A stretch of DNA of 64,000 bases from Moritella sp. 5 (lineage in GTDB: Bacteria; Pseudomonadota; Gammaproteobacteria; Enterobacterales; Moritellaceae): positions 2,356,001 to 2,420,000 of the forward strand of contig NZ_CP056122.1 in the NCBI RefSeq assembly GCF_018219455.1. Direction: 5' to 3'. Positions 52,925 through 63,006 of the stretch are shown piece by piece. Under the pieces are notes generated by a model, which saw only the letters and a list, made by a program, of their open reading frames with translations, did no database searches and was not told the origin of the DNA. Made by a program: the position numbers and the translations under genes. Positions within the stretch are counted from its first letter, which is position 1; every line of letters begins with the position of its first letter.

Positions 52925-53147
52925 GATGCTTGTTCCTCAATTTTCAAAGTGCTGGCATTATACGTAAGCACGACTTAAAAGCAATTAACATCCTATAAAG
53001 GCAGTAAAAGAGGCTTGAAAAACAACCTAATTTCAAATAATAAAATGCATATTTATTAATAATAACGTAAAATACCCGCCCTAAGATTTTAGTTTTCTGG
53101 CTAGTGCTCTAACAGCGCGATGCACTTTGATATTTGGATAATTTTCT

Positions 53148-54764
53148 ATGTTACGTTTAACCGATGTAAAACTTCCGCTAGATCATGATGATCAAGCTAT
53201 TAATGAATATATTTTACAGAGATTGTCACTTCAACCTGAACAATTGATTGAATATACTGTTTTTCGTCGTGGTTATGATGCACGTAAACGTGATGTGATT
53301 ATCTTAATGTACACATTAGATATTACGTTGGCTGATAGCGTAGATGAGCAAACGCTTCTGGCTAAGTTTGAAAAAGATCAACATGTTCGTATTACTCCTG
53401 ATATGGAATACAAATTTGTTGCTGAAAAAACAGAAGAGCTAGAGCAGCGTCCTGTTGTGATTGGCTTTGGCCCATGTGGTTTATTTACTGCATTAATTCT
53501 TGCTCAAATGGGATTAAAACCAATTGTACTTGAACGTGGTAAAGAAGTTCGTGAAAGAACGAAGGATACATTCGGATTTTGGCGTAAGCGTGAATTAAAC
53601 CCTGAATCGAATGTTCAATTTGGTGAAGGCGGTGCGGGGACATTCTCTGACGGCAAATTATATAGCCAAGTTAAAGATCCTAAATTTCATGCGCGTAAGA
53701 TCTTAACTGAATTTGTTAAAGCTGGCGCACCTGAAGAGATCATGTACTTAAGTAAGCCGCACATTGGCACATTTAAACTGGTTACTATGATTGAGCGTAT
53801 GCGAAAAGATATCATTGCGCTAGGCGGTGAAATTCGTTTTAGTGCTCGTGTTGATGATATTTTAATTGAAAATGATCAAGTTACAGGTGTTGAGCTTGCT
53901 GGTGGCGAAATTATTGAAACAAACCATGTTTCTCTGGCTATTGGCCACAGTGCGCGTGATACATTCGAAATGTTACAAAACCGTGGTGTTTACCTCGAAG
54001 CGAAGCCTTTCTCAATTGGTTTCCGTATTGAACACAAACAATCAGCTATTGATGACGCGCGTTTTGGTAAAAATGCAGGTAACCCACTACTAGGTTCAGC
54101 CGATTATAAACTTGTTCATCATTGTAAGAATGGCCGTTCAGTTTATAGCTTCTGCATGTGTCCAGGCGGCACTGTTGTTGCTGCAACGTCAGAAGAGGGT
54201 CACGTTGTTACCAATGGCATGAGCCAATATTCACGAAATGAAATGAATGCGAACAGCGCTATCGTTGTTGGTATCACACCAGAAGATTACCCAGGTAATC
54301 CATTGGCTGGTATAGACTTACAGCGTAAGTGGGAAAAAAATGCATTCGTTATTGGTGGTAGCAACTACGATGCTCCGGGACAAACTGTAGGTGATTTCCT
54401 TACTGGTCGTGGCGAAGGTGAGTTTGGTGATGTGGTTCCTTCATACAAGCCTGGTCTTAAATTTACAGACTTAAGCAAAACTCTTCCTCCGTTTGCTGTT
54501 GCAGCTATTCGTGAAGCCATTCCTGCTTTTGAAAAGAAAATTAAAGGTTTCTCTGCGAAAGACGCAACACTAACGGGTGTTGAAACTCGTACATCATCGC
54601 CTGTAAGTATTAAACGTGGTCGTGATTTCCAAAGTATTAGTACGAAAGGTTTATACCCTGCTGGTGAAGGTGCTGGTTATGCTGGTGGCATTTTATCTGC
54701 GGGCATAGATGGCATTAAAGTAGCGGAAGCAATGGCGCTTTCTATGCTTGTAAAAGAAGTTTAA
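53148..54764 (+). CDS. NAD(P)/FAD-dependent oxidoreductase (COG2509 type)
   Basis: 538 residues. The N-terminal segment (about 1-90) is a small domain seen in this family. The FAD-binding glycine motif is VVIGFGPCGLFTALILAQMG near 104-123, with VLERGKEVRERTKDTF after it. NVQFGEGGAGTFSDGKLYSQ near 165 and the C-terminal AGEGAGYAGGILSAGIDGIKVAEAMA, the second FAD contact, fit uncharacterised FAD-dependent dehydrogenases. The substrate is unknown. Codon use is even and close to a highly expressed gene. A strong hairpin follows. Confidence 0.86.
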   Translation: MLRLTDVKLPLDHDDQAINEYILQRLSLQPEQLIEYTVFRRGYDARKRDVIILMYTLDITLADSVDEQTLLAKFEKDQHVRITPDMEYKFVAEKTEELEQRPVVIGFGPCGLFTALILAQMGLKPIVLERGKEVRERTKDTFGFWRKRELNPESNVQFGEGGAGTFSDGKLYSQVKDPKFHARKILTEFVKAGAPEEIMYLSKPHIGTFKLVTMIERMRKDIIALGGEIRFSARVDDILIENDQVTGVELAGGEIIETNHVSLAIGHSARDTFEMLQNRGVYLEAKPFSIGFRIEHKQSAIDDARFGKNAGNPLLGSADYKLVHHCKNGRSVYSFCMCPGGTVVAATSEEGHVVTNGMSQYSRNEMNANSAIVVGITPEDYPGNPLAGIDLQRKWEKNAFVIGGSNYDAPGQTVGDFLTGRGEGEFGDVVPSYKPGLKFTDLSKTLPPFAVAAIREAIPAFEKKIKGFSAKDATLTGVETRTSSPVSIKRGRDFQSISTKGLYPAGEGAGYAGGILSAGIDGIKVAEAMALSMLVKEV

Positions 54765-54809
54765 TTACTTATTTAGTGAGTTTAAATAAGTTTTAGAAAA
54801 TCGGTATTA

Positions 54810-54837
54810 AAAAGGAGAGCTAATTAGCTCTCCTTTT
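54810..54837. terminator. Bidirectional intrinsic terminator
   Basis: A perfect 28-bp palindrome with arms AAAAGGAGAGCTAA and TTAGCTCTCCTTTT lies between the convergent oxidoreductase and purC genes. The outer A/T bases provide the U-run for either direction. Confidence 0.85.
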
Positions 54838-54881
54838 CATTTTAACGTTTTAATCAATCTGCGATTTGATACCCGAAGGTA

Positions 54882-55985
54882 TTAATCGATAAGATTATAA
54901 TCGTCACGTAATATTTTAATGATTTCAGCTTTCGGATTATCAGATAAAATAATCTTTTCGCCAGTGATCTTCTCTGCGATATTCAAATAAGTTTCAGAAA
55001 CAGACATTAATACAGATGTCGGTAATACATTATGTTCAGCAAGCGCTAAACGTTCATCCATTCTGTTTTTATTGAGTAAAATATCAGGTTCAGGGAAGTA
55101 GTTAAGTAATAACTGACGGAAACCTTCTTTTGAGTTTTCAACCACATCACCTTCACGGAAAGCTGCTGCATCCCAAATACGTGATGAATCCGGTGTACCA
55201 ACTTCATCCATATAGATAAGCTTGTCTTGACCTTTACTGTCTGTTACATAGCCAAATTCGAATTTAGTATCAACAAACATTTGGTCAACATCCGCTAATG
55301 CATCACTGATTACGTTAAAGCCTTCTTTTAGTAACTTTTCGTAGTAAGTAATATCATCAGGTGATTTGAAGTTAAATGCTTCGTAGTTATCTGAAATATT
55401 TTTGCGGGTGATATTCACATCATCGACAGCTGGAACACCTGGTATGTCTTCTAAAATACCTTTAGTAGACGGTGTAATGAGTAGCTCTGGTAATTTTTGG
55501 TCTTTAGTTAAACCTTCAGGTAGTTCAATACCACAGAAATTACGCTCGCCTTGGCTATAAGCACGCCACATAGAACCTGTGATGTATTGGCGGCAAATAG
55601 CTTCAATCATTACTGGTCTGGCTTTTTGAACGATCCAAATGAATGGGTGAGGGATATCAAGAATATGACTATCAGCTAAACCGTTTTCACGGAAAGACTT
55701 AAACCAATGGTTTGAAATTGCGTTTAACGCCGCACCTTTCCCAGGTACACCGCGCATGCCGCCTTCACCGTGCCAAATGCATTCAAACGCAGAAATACGG
55801 TCACTAATAACCATAATTGCAAGTGGTGCATCCGCCGCTACATCGTAACCTTTTTCTTCGATCAGACGACGACTGTCAGCTTCAGTTAACCAGTAAACAG
55901 AACGCACTTTACCGCTGTGAACAGGTTTATCTGTACGTATCGGTAAATCATTGTTTACAGCTAATACTTTATCAGCAAGACTCAT
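54882..55985 (-). CDS. purC: Phosphoribosylaminoimidazole-succinocarboxamide synthase PurC, long form
   Basis: 367 residues, the Vibrio-like form rather than the 237-residue E. coli form. Motifs include [11 protein letters not shown] near 22, [32 protein letters not shown] and [32 protein letters not shown]. The enzyme joins aspartate to CAIR in purine synthesis. An AAGGATAG ribosome site lies eight bases upstream of the ATG. The leader carries a long inverted repeat at 56035-56088. Confidence 0.95.
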   Translation of the reverse strand: MSLADKVLAVNNDLPIRTDKPVHSGKVRSVYWLTEADSRRLIEEKGYDVAADAPLAIMVISDRISAFECIWHGEGGMRGVPGKGAALNAISNHWFKSFRENGLADSHILDIPHPFIWIVQKARPVMIEAICRQYITGSMWRAYSQGERNFCGIELPEGLTKDQKLPELLITPSTKGILEDIPGVPAVDDVNITRKNISDNYEAFNFKSPDDITYYEKLLKEGFNVISDALADVDQMFVDTKFEFGYVTDSKGQDKLIYMDEVGTPDSSRIWDAAAFREGDVVENSKEGFRQLLLNYFPEPDILLNKNRMDERLALAEHNVLPTSVLMSVSETYLNIAEKITGEKIILSDNPKAEIIKILRDDYNLID

Positions 55986-56034
55986 TGTTAACTATCCTTA
56001 TTGAGTTTAATCGTTTAAATAAAACTTACACCTA

Positions 56035-56088
56035 AGTAACTTGGAAGAGTTTCTTTCAATATCCCTGAAGGCTCTTCCAAGTTACTTT
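56035..56088 (-). promoter_or_regulatory. 16-bp perfect inverted repeat in the purC leader region
   Basis: AAGTAACTTGGAAGAG pairs exactly with CTCTTCCAAGTTACTT, with a 22-nt loop in which CTTTCA and TGAAGG can pair further. It lies 50 bp upstream of the purC start. No direct U-run follows on the minus strand, so it is not a standard terminator. The rest of the 342-bp gap (55986-56327) shows no gene. It contains a perfect anti-Shine-Dalgarno complement, TAAGGAGGTGA, at 56199-56209 with no ORF behind it. Confidence 0.55.
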
Positions 56089-56327
56089 GGACTCATTTAG
56101 CTAGATTCGAGGTGTTGCTGTCGATTTGACGGCGATTTTACCAGATGTGGAGAGTGATGCCACTATTACTGATTAATTTTGTTAAAAAGAACAAACTATA
56201 AGGAGGTGACTTTCTAAAATAGGGTCGAAAAATAACCATAAACTCGATTTTATAAAACATCAATTTGATTATTACGACGAGTGATGATATTAAATGCTGT
56301 CTTATAAAACTATATGGAAACTTGTTT

Positions 56328-58238
56328 GTGATAGAGCAATATTTTTTATCGGGTGGCGCTTTAGCCAAGGTCATCGATGGCTATACCGCTCGTCAACCAC
56401 AAATTGATATGGCAAAAGCCATTAATTCAGTGATCACAAACAAGGGGAGTTTAATCGTTGAAGCTGAAACGGGGACTGGTAAAACGTTTGCCTATCTAAT
56501 ACCAGCATTGATTAATGATAAAACAACAATTATCAGTACGGGTAGTAAAAATCTTCAAGAGCAATTATTCAATCGCGATTTACCCTTTATTATTGATGCA
56601 TTAAACAGTAAAGCAAAAACTGCGTTACTCAAAGGTCGAAGTAATTACCTGTGCACGGAGCGATTAACGCGGTTAGGGCGAGAAACTCAATATCAAAATC
56701 AAACTATATTAAGTGATTATGTTAAAGTAAAGGGTTGGTCCAATATCACTATTAGCGGTGATATGAGTTCAGTGCCGGGTCTTAAAGACGACGCAGAAAT
56801 TTTACCCTTAGTTACCTCTACTAATGATAATTGCTTAGGGCGAGATTGTCCTGACTATGACGATTGTTTTTTAGTCAAAGCGCGCCGTAAGGCGCTTGAA
56901 GCGGATGTAGTGGTTGTTAATCATCATTTATACTTTGCTGATTTGAATGTTAAAGACTCAGGGTTTGGTCGACTCTTACCAGACGCTGATGTGATTGTTT
57001 TTGATGAAGCTCACCAAGTACCAGATATTGCTTCAGAGTATTTTGGTAAAAGAATCACCAGTAAACAGATACAAGCACTTTGTAAAGATGTGCAGTATTT
57101 AGGGCGAACAGATCTTAAGGACTCAATACAAGTAACTAAAGCTGCGAATGGTTTAGCGAATGCTACGCAAGATTTAAGATTGAGTTTTTCGATGGAATCT
57201 GGACGTGGAAATTGGCGGCATTTATTCAGTCAACAAGCGGTAATGAAAACGATTATACGCTTTCAAGATCAACTCGACTTCATATATGAAGTGATCAAGC
57301 TTAATCTTGGTCGAACGGAACTTGTCGATCAATGCTTTGATCGCGTGGTGGAAATTAAAGCAACATTTCAACAAATAATGGCGGTTAATAATACTGGCGA
57401 GAGCTATTGGTATGAATGCACTAAGCGAAACTTTACTTTAAATATAACGCCACTTAATATTGCAGAACGTTTTAGCGCTGAACAAGAAAAAAGCAAATCA
57501 ACCTGGATTTTTACTTCTGCGACATTAGCTGTCGATAATGGTTTCTCACATTATCGCCAACAAATGGGACTCGCAGATGCGAAAGAGTTAATTCTAGCAA
57601 GCCCATTTGATTATCACAACCAGGCAATGTTGTGCGTACCGCGTAATATACCTGAGCCAAATGATCCAAATATAGCCCGTATACTGGTTGAAAAATTAGC
57701 ACCTATTATTATAGCCAATAAAGGTCGCTGTTTTTTCTTATGCACAAGTCATTACATGATTAGGCAAGTAGCGAGTTTATTACAACAACAGCTGACTATG
57801 CCGATCTTTGTCCAAGGACAAGATAATAAACAAGTCTTACTCGACCAATTTATTGAGCACGGTAATGCGTTACTGATTGGGACATACTCGTTCTGGGAAG
57901 GTATCGATGTACGTGGGCAAACATTAAGCTGTGTTATTATTGATAAATTGCCTTTTGCGTCACCAGATGATCCTCTTTTACAAGCGCGTATTGAAGATTG
58001 CCAGCGTAAAGGTGAAGATCCTTTCTCTGCATTGCAAATACCAAAGGCTGTTATTAATTTAAAGCAAGGAGTAGGGCGTTTAATCCGTGATGTCAAAGAC
58101 ACGGGATGTGTTATTATTTGTGATACACGTATCGTCTCTCGTGGATATGGCGCAACGTTTATCAATAGCTTACCCGATATGCCACGAACCAGAGATATAA
58201 ATAGCGTTTTATCTTTTATTAAGAAAACTAACAATTAG
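56328..58238 (+). CDS. yoaA: DinG-family ATP-dependent DNA helicase YoaA
   Basis: About 636 residues from the GTG at 56328, giving MIEQYFLSGGALAKVIDGY; TTG 56322 is possible and TTG 56265 unlikely. Helicase motif I is EAETGTGKTFAYLIPAL near 35-52. An iron-sulfur cysteine set is seen in NYLCTERL and DNCLGRDCPDYDDCFL. The DEAH box is IVFDEAHQ, and motifs V and VI are GTYSFWEGIDV and QGVGRLIRD. The XPD-like helicase family takes part in replication repair; E. coli YoaA works with the Pol III chi subunit. It heads a cluster in the E. coli order: tsaB, hydrolase slot, fadD, rnd. Confidence 0.9.
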   Translation: MIEQYFLSGGALAKVIDGYTARQPQIDMAKAINSVITNKGSLIVEAETGTGKTFAYLIPALINDKTTIISTGSKNLQEQLFNRDLPFIIDALNSKAKTALLKGRSNYLCTERLTRLGRETQYQNQTILSDYVKVKGWSNITISGDMSSVPGLKDDAEILPLVTSTNDNCLGRDCPDYDDCFLVKARRKALEADVVVVNHHLYFADLNVKDSGFGRLLPDADVIVFDEAHQVPDIASEYFGKRITSKQIQALCKDVQYLGRTDLKDSIQVTKAANGLANATQDLRLSFSMESGRGNWRHLFSQQAVMKTIIRFQDQLDFIYEVIKLNLGRTELVDQCFDRVVEIKATFQQIMAVNNTGESYWYECTKRNFTLNITPLNIAERFSAEQEKSKSTWIFTSATLAVDNGFSHYRQQMGLADAKELILASPFDYHNQAMLCVPRNIPEPNDPNIARILVEKLAPIIIANKGRCFFLCTSHYMIRQVASLLQQQLTMPIFVQGQDNKQVLLDQFIEHGNALLIGTYSFWEGIDVRGQTLSCVIIDKLPFASPDDPLLQARIEDCQRKGEDPFSALQIPKAVINLKQGVGRLIRDVKDTGCVIICDTRIVSRGYGATFINSLPDMPRTRDINSVLSFIKKTNN

Positions 58239-58250
58239 AAAGTGAATTTT

Positions 58251-58955
58251 ATGAGTAATATTTTAGCACTAGATACATCAACAGAAAATTGTTCTGCCGC
58301 ATTGAGCATTAACGGCCAGGTATTAGTGAGAGAGCTAGAAAGCCCACGCGAGCACACTAAGCGTATATTGCCTATGGTCGATAGCTTATTGACTGAAGCA
58401 GGGGTTAAATTAAAAGATTTAGATGCACTCGCATTTGGTCGTGGACCAGGCAGCTTTACCGGTGTTCGTATTGGGACGGGGATTGCGCAAGGTTTAGCAT
58501 TTGGTGCTGATTTACCAATGCTACCAATTTCAACCCTGGCAGCGATGGCGCAAGGTGCTCATCGTTTACACAATGTAACTGACGTATTACCGGCAATTGA
58601 TGCACGTATGGGCGAAATATATTTTGCTCATTACAAGCTCAATGGAGCGGGCGTAATGACACTAGTTGATAAAGAAATTGTAGTTACGCCAGATCAGCTA
58701 TTGGCTGATTTTAATAAATCAGAAACTGCATTCCATACGCTTGGAACGGGTTGGTCTACCTATGCTGAACAACTTGCTGATTTAAGCGTTGCTCAACTAA
58801 CAGCATGTGAAGGTATACAGTTCCCAAGTTCACAAGATATGCTCATTATTGCAGCGGCTGAATTCGAACAAGGGAATGCGGTTTCAGTTGAAGATGCTAT
58901 GCCTGTTTACGTTCGCGATACAGTAACCTGGAAAAAACTACCGGGTAGAGAGTAA
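58251..58955 (+). CDS. tsaB: tRNA threonylcarbamoyladenosine biosynthesis protein TsaB
   Basis: 234 residues from the ATG at 58251 (a GTG at 58242 is in frame). ILALDTSTENCSAALSING begins the ASKHA-fold domain, with SPREHTKRILPMVDSLL and AFGRGPGSFTGVRIG typical of TsaB/YeaZ, then the AIDARMGEIYFA stretch. TsaB is the TsaD-binding partner in t6A modification of ANN-decoding tRNAs. It lacks the metal-binding motif of TsaD, as expected. It starts 12 bp after yoaA. Confidence 0.95.
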   Translation: MSNILALDTSTENCSAALSINGQVLVRELESPREHTKRILPMVDSLLTEAGVKLKDLDALAFGRGPGSFTGVRIGTGIAQGLAFGADLPMLPISTLAAMAQGAHRLHNVTDVLPAIDARMGEIYFAHYKLNGAGVMTLVDKEIVVTPDQLLADFNKSETAFHTLGTGWSTYAEQLADLSVAQLTACEGIQFPSSQDMLIIAAAEFEQGNAVSVEDAMPVYVRDTVTWKKLPGRE

Positions 58956-58961
58956 ATTCTA

Positions 58962-59831
58962 ATGAATAGCTTTAGTATAGAGGTCAATGGTAAAACTATT
59001 GCTGGTTTACGCTATGGTGATAAGTCCAAACCTATTTTACTGGCTGTTCATGGGTGGTTAGACAATGCTGCAAGCTTTATTCCTCTTGTTGAAGAACTAA
59101 AGCGTAATTTAGATGATGGCTCATTACCCTATCAATTGATTGCGATAGATTTACCCGGTCATGGTCATTCTGATCATAAGAAAGGTCATTACAATTTCAT
59201 TGAATGGGTAGAAGACCTTTATCAAATAATTAAAACACAGCATTGGGGCACCGTCAGTATAGTTGGGCACTCAATGGGCGCAATGATCAGTTCCATTTTT
59301 GCAGCAACATTTCCAGAACTTGTTAATCGTTTGATACTAATTGAAGGGTTGGGCGCAATTTCAGCAGAAGCTGAACAAACAGTAAACCAATTGCGTAAAG
59401 GGATAGAACGCTGTTACAATTACCACCAAAGTGTTAGTCGTGGGGCTGATGCTTTGACATTGGAAAAGGTCGTTAAAGCACGTTGTTTTGTTTCTGATTT
59501 GACGGAGCAAAATGCTGTATTGATATGTAGAAGAAATTTAATTATTAATGCAGAAAAAATAACATGGCGATCTGATCCTAAGCTCAAACTACGATCTTTG
59601 GTTAGGTTGACAGAGCCTCAGGTTGTTGATATTTTATCATCTATATCAACGAGATGCCTGATTATTGTTGGTGATAAAGGTTATTCTTTAATTGTTGATA
59701 AATTAAAGTTGGACATATTTAATAAAGAAAATTTTGATATTTTGACACTTACCGGCGGGCATCATGTTCATATGGATAATGCTGTCGAAACTGCAAGTGC
59801 GATCGTTAAATTTGTTGATAAATTAAAATAA
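58962..59831 (+). CDS. Alpha/beta-fold hydrolase
   Basis: 289 residues. The oxyanion region LLAVHGWLDNAASFIPLVEEL is followed by IAIDLPGHGHSDHK and the nucleophile elbow GHSMGAMISS (Ser near 104). The acid is probably in VGDKGYS near 230 and the His in GGHHVHMDNA near 270. Substrate unknown; related to esterase and haloalkane-type hydrolases. It lies 6 bp after tsaB, hence cotranscribed. In E. coli the slip protein YeaY occupies this place, so the gene is a lineage replacement. Confidence 0.85.
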   Translation: MNSFSIEVNGKTIAGLRYGDKSKPILLAVHGWLDNAASFIPLVEELKRNLDDGSLPYQLIAIDLPGHGHSDHKKGHYNFIEWVEDLYQIIKTQHWGTVSIVGHSMGAMISSIFAATFPELVNRLILIEGLGAISAEAEQTVNQLRKGIERCYNYHQSVSRGADALTLEKVVKARCFVSDLTEQNAVLICRRNLIINAEKITWRSDPKLKLRSLVRLTEPQVVDILSSISTRCLIIVGDKGYSLIVDKLKLDIFNKENFDILTLTGGHHVHMDNAVETASAIVKFVDKLK

Positions 59832-59922
59832 TAGTTTATTTAATCGATAAAAATAGAGTTTATATTATCTAATTCTAAATAATGAAGATTTAAATAAGCG
59901 TGTAATATAGATATTTCATTTG

Positions 59923-59945
59923 TTAATTGAGTGTTAATCAATTAA
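59923..59945. promoter_or_regulatory. Dyad symmetry upstream of fadD
   Basis: TTAATTGA (59923-59930) and TCAATTAA (59938-59945) form an 8-bp inverted repeat with a 7-bp spacer, 111 bp before the fadD start. It is not a FadR consensus site. It may be a regulator's operator, but the sequence is A/T-rich, so chance cannot be excluded. Confidence 0.25.
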
Positions 59946-60055
59946 GATCTGTTCACAATAAATAATTTCATCAATAGCGGCTAAATATTATAAATGGATT
60001 AATAATACTTAGTCGTTTTGTTAAATTAATAAGTTAAATAAAAAGGAGTGGTAAG

Positions 60056-61714
60056 GTGGAAAAGGTTTGGTTAAATAGATACCCGGAAAATGTTCCCGCA
60101 GAAATTGACTTTGGTTCATTTCGTTCTTTGAACGATATATTCGATCAAACAGTTCAAAAATTTAGTAACAACCCTGCATATGTAAATATGGGTTGTTCAT
60201 TAACTTATGGTGAAATCGAAGAAAAATCTCGTGCTTTTGCAGCTTACCTTCAAAACGAGCTTAAATTAAATAAAGGCGACCGTGTCGCGTTAATGATGCC
60301 AAACTTACTTCAATACCCGATTGCCTTATTTGGTGTATTGCGTGCGGGTTTGGTGATTGTTAATGTAAATCCTTTATATACACCGCGTGAATTAAAACAT
60401 CAGCTAAACGATTCTGGTGCAAAAGCAATTGTTATTATCTCAAACTTTGCAAGCGTTTTGGAAAAGGTGATTAAAGACTCACCTGTTGAACATGTAATTT
60501 TAACGCAATTGGGTGACTTGTTCTCTCCAGTTAAAGGTGCTATCACAAACTTAGTTGTTAAGTACGTGAAGAAAATGGTCCCTAAGTTTAGCTTACCAAA
60601 TGCGATCACATTCAACCGCGTGTTGAATAAAGGTCGTTCAATGAAGTTTACCAAAGTTGAAACTGGTTTTGATGATATTGCTTTCCTTCAGTATACAGGC
60701 GGTACCACCGGTGTATCTAAAGGTGCAATATTAACGCACAAAAATATGCTTGCGAATGTATTACAGGCTGAAGGTGCATACGGCAGTATTATTGACCGTG
60801 GTACTGAAACAGTTATTACGGCATTACCGCTATATCATGTATTTGCCTTAACAGTGAATGGTTTGTTGTTCTTCTTGAGCGGTGGTAAGAATATTCTTAT
60901 TACAAACCCTCGTGATCTTCCTGCATTAATTAAAGAAATTGACGACCATAAACCAACTGCAATTACAGGTGTAAACACCTTGTTTAATGCGCTTGTAAAT
61001 GATGAAACATTCGCAAAGATTAATTTCTCTGGATTGAAGCTTTCAGTTGGTGGCGGTATGGCTGTTCAACGTTCTGTAGCGGAAAAATGGAAGAAAATAA
61101 CGGGTAATCACTTACTTGAAGGTTATGGTTTAACTGAATGTTCACCACTTGTAACTGTAAATCCTTACGATCTACATGAATACAATGGCTCAATCGGTTT
61201 ACCTGTATCATCGACGGATGTTCGTATCATTGATGAAGACGGTGGCGTTTTAACAAAACCTGGCGCAGTTGGTGAGATGCAAGTTCGTGGTCCTCAAGTC
61301 ATGCAGGGTTATTGGCAGCGTCCACAAGACACAGCTGAAGTGATTACTGCCGATGGCTGGTTAAACACAGGTGATATCGCTCGTATGGATGAAGATGGTT
61401 TCTTCTACATCGTTGACCGTAAAAAAGATATGATCCTTGTGTCAGGCTTTAACGTATTCCCTAACGAAATTGAAGACGTACTAACGTTAAATGACAACAT
61501 TCTTGAAGCCGCTGCTATTGGTGTTCCTCATGAGTCGTCAGGCGAAACAGTTAAAATCTTCGTTGTGAAGAAAGGTGAAATTTCGAAAGAAGAGATTGTT
61601 GCGCATTGTCGTGAGCACCTTACTGCCTATAAAATTCCTCGTATTATTGAATTCCGTGATGAATTACCTAAGAGTAACGTAGGTAAAATTTTACGCCGTG
61701 AATTACGCGATTAG
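60056..61714 (+). CDS. fadD: Long-chain-fatty-acid-CoA ligase FadD
   Basis: 552 residues from the GTG at 60056, ribosome site AAAAGGAG. The opening [21 protein letters not shown] and [24 protein letters not shown] match FadD. The AMP-binding motif is [18 protein letters not shown] near 212-229, [12 protein letters not shown] near 360 and [15 protein letters not shown] with [20 protein letters not shown] near 440-470. It activates fatty acids on the inner face of the inner membrane for beta-oxidation or phospholipid synthesis. It has its own 224-bp upstream region and a terminator. Confidence 0.95.
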   Translation: MEKVWLNRYPENVPAEIDFGSFRSLNDIFDQTVQKFSNNPAYVNMGCSLTYGEIEEKSRAFAAYLQNELKLNKGDRVALMMPNLLQYPIALFGVLRAGLVIVNVNPLYTPRELKHQLNDSGAKAIVIISNFASVLEKVIKDSPVEHVILTQLGDLFSPVKGAITNLVVKYVKKMVPKFSLPNAITFNRVLNKGRSMKFTKVETGFDDIAFLQYTGGTTGVSKGAILTHKNMLANVLQAEGAYGSIIDRGTETVITALPLYHVFALTVNGLLFFLSGGKNILITNPRDLPALIKEIDDHKPTAITGVNTLFNALVNDETFAKINFSGLKLSVGGGMAVQRSVAEKWKKITGNHLLEGYGLTECSPLVTVNPYDLHEYNGSIGLPVSSTDVRIIDEDGGVLTKPGAVGEMQVRGPQVMQGYWQRPQDTAEVITADGWLNTGDIARMDEDGFFYIVDRKKDMILVSGFNVFPNEIEDVLTLNDNILEAAAIGVPHESSGETVKIFVVKKGEISKEEIVAHCREHLTAYKIPRIIEFRDELPKSNVGKILRRELRD

Positions 61715-61774
61715 TACTAGATCTAATTTAAAGTAATAAAACACTTATCATTAGTAATATATTTCGCTAAAATT

Positions 61775-61812
61775 AAGCCACTTTCTAAATTGTAAGAAAG
61801 TGGCTTTTTTTT
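61775..61812 (+). terminator. Intrinsic terminator of fadD
   Basis: AAGCCACTTTCT pairs with AGAAAGTGGCTT (perfect 12 bp, 8-nt loop) and is followed by a T-run up to 61812. It lies just 10 bp before the rnd start codon, so rnd needs readthrough or a promoter within or before it. Confidence 0.85.
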
Positions 61813-61822
61813 GAGGTTATAA

Positions 61823-62953
61823 GTGGAATATATTTTAGTTGAAGATCAAATAACATTGCAGAAGATGATAGCTCAATGTGCGGAAGTTGAAATTTTAGCT
61901 ATCGACACTGAATTTATCAGACAGCGTACTTATTACCCAATCTTAGGATTGTTTCAGTTATATAATGGTACTGAAACGTATTTAGTTGATCCACTCGCTA
62001 TTGATGACCTTAGCGCATTATGGCAACTCCTCGATCGTCAACCTGTTGTTCTTCACGCTTGTTCTGAAGATCTCGATGTATTCATGACGGTTGCAAATAA
62101 ATTTCCTGATTTTTTCCATGATACACAAATCGCAGCTGCATTTTGTGGACTCGGTTCTTCTCTCGGTTTTGGTGGTTTAGTTTCTGAATTTCAAAATATC
62201 ACGTTAGATAAAGGTGAGTCTCGTTCTAACTGGTTAGCACGTCCATTAACAACTAAGCAGTTAAGTTATGCCGCTGCTGATGTGTATCATTTGCTGCCAT
62301 GCTGGCATGAATTAAAATCCAAACTTGATGAACTAGGCTATTACGATTTTTATTTGCAAGAGTTAGATAATTTACGTCGCAGAAAAATGATCAATAAGAA
62401 TCCTAAAACAGTCTATAAACAATTCAAAAATGCATCTTTTTTATCACCTCGTGAGCTTGCAATCTTACAAGCGCTAGGCGAATGGCGTGAGACCAATGCG
62501 GTTAACCGTGATATGGCTGTCAATTTTGTGGTTAAAGAAGCCCACCTTCTGGAAGTCGCGAAACAGCAGCCTAAATCATTACGAGATCTAAATAAGTTAG
62601 GGTTACTTCCTATCGAGATTAAGCGTCACGGAAAACAGATTATCGATCTTGTTAAACAAGCTCAAAGTCTTTCAGATGAAGAGTTGCCTGAAGAGTTAAC
62701 GCGAATTTCTGATTACCCTGGCTATAAAAAAATAGTACAAGGAATACGTAATAAGATTGCTATCGTTGCCGATAAAACGAATATTCCAGCAGAACTAATT
62801 GGTTCAAAGAAAATTATCAATGAATTATTAAACTGGGTCTGGAAATTGACAGAGGAGGAGCGTGCTGTCGGTAGTAAACCTGTGTTGTTAAGTGATTGGC
62901 GTTCAGAACTGATCGGTAATCACTTGTTTGAAGGTTTAATGGCTAATAAGTAA
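61823..62953 (+). CDS. rnd: Ribonuclease D
   Basis: 376 residues from a GTG at 61823 with GAGGT upstream. The DEDDy exonuclease domain (about 1-170) has the acidic motifs ILAIDTEFIRQRTYYP (Asp and Glu), LHACSEDLDVF and LSYAAADVYHLLP. Two HRDC domains follow (about 210-285 and 295-376), as in E. coli RNase D. It trims tRNA 3' ends and other small RNAs. The final codons and stop lie in a TAATAAG tandem repeat (62944-62970). Confidence 0.94.
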   Translation: MEYILVEDQITLQKMIAQCAEVEILAIDTEFIRQRTYYPILGLFQLYNGTETYLVDPLAIDDLSALWQLLDRQPVVLHACSEDLDVFMTVANKFPDFFHDTQIAAAFCGLGSSLGFGGLVSEFQNITLDKGESRSNWLARPLTTKQLSYAAADVYHLLPCWHELKSKLDELGYYDFYLQELDNLRRRKMINKNPKTVYKQFKNASFLSPRELAILQALGEWRETNAVNRDMAVNFVVKEAHLLEVAKQQPKSLRDLNKLGLLPIEIKRHGKQIIDLVKQAQSLSDEELPEELTRISDYPGYKKIVQGIRNKIAIVADKTNIPAELIGSKKIINELLNWVWKLTEEERAVGSKPVLLSDWRSELIGNHLFEGLMANK

Positions 62954-62970
62954 TAAGTAATAAGTAATAG
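62944..62970. repeat. Heptanucleotide repeat at the rnd stop codon
   Basis: Three TAATAAG units followed by TAATAG. The rnd stop codon TAA (62951-62953) is within the second unit. Gain or loss of units could shift the end of the protein only slightly because stops recur in several frames. Confidence 0.65.
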
Positions 62971-62999
62971 CAAGTGTACATGAATGTTGTACACTTGCT
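62969..62999. terminator. Hairpin between convergent rnd and minE
   Basis: AGCAAGTGTACA pairs exactly with TGTACACTTGCT (12 bp) with a 7-nt loop, between convergent genes. Flanks are T/A-rich but no long T-run is present. Confidence 0.6.
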
Positions 63000-63006
63000 T
63001 AAATGC

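Noticed and set aside
59923-59945. FadR operator upstream of fadD
   Set aside because: The dyad there does not match the FadR consensus; kept only as an unassigned low-confidence dyad.
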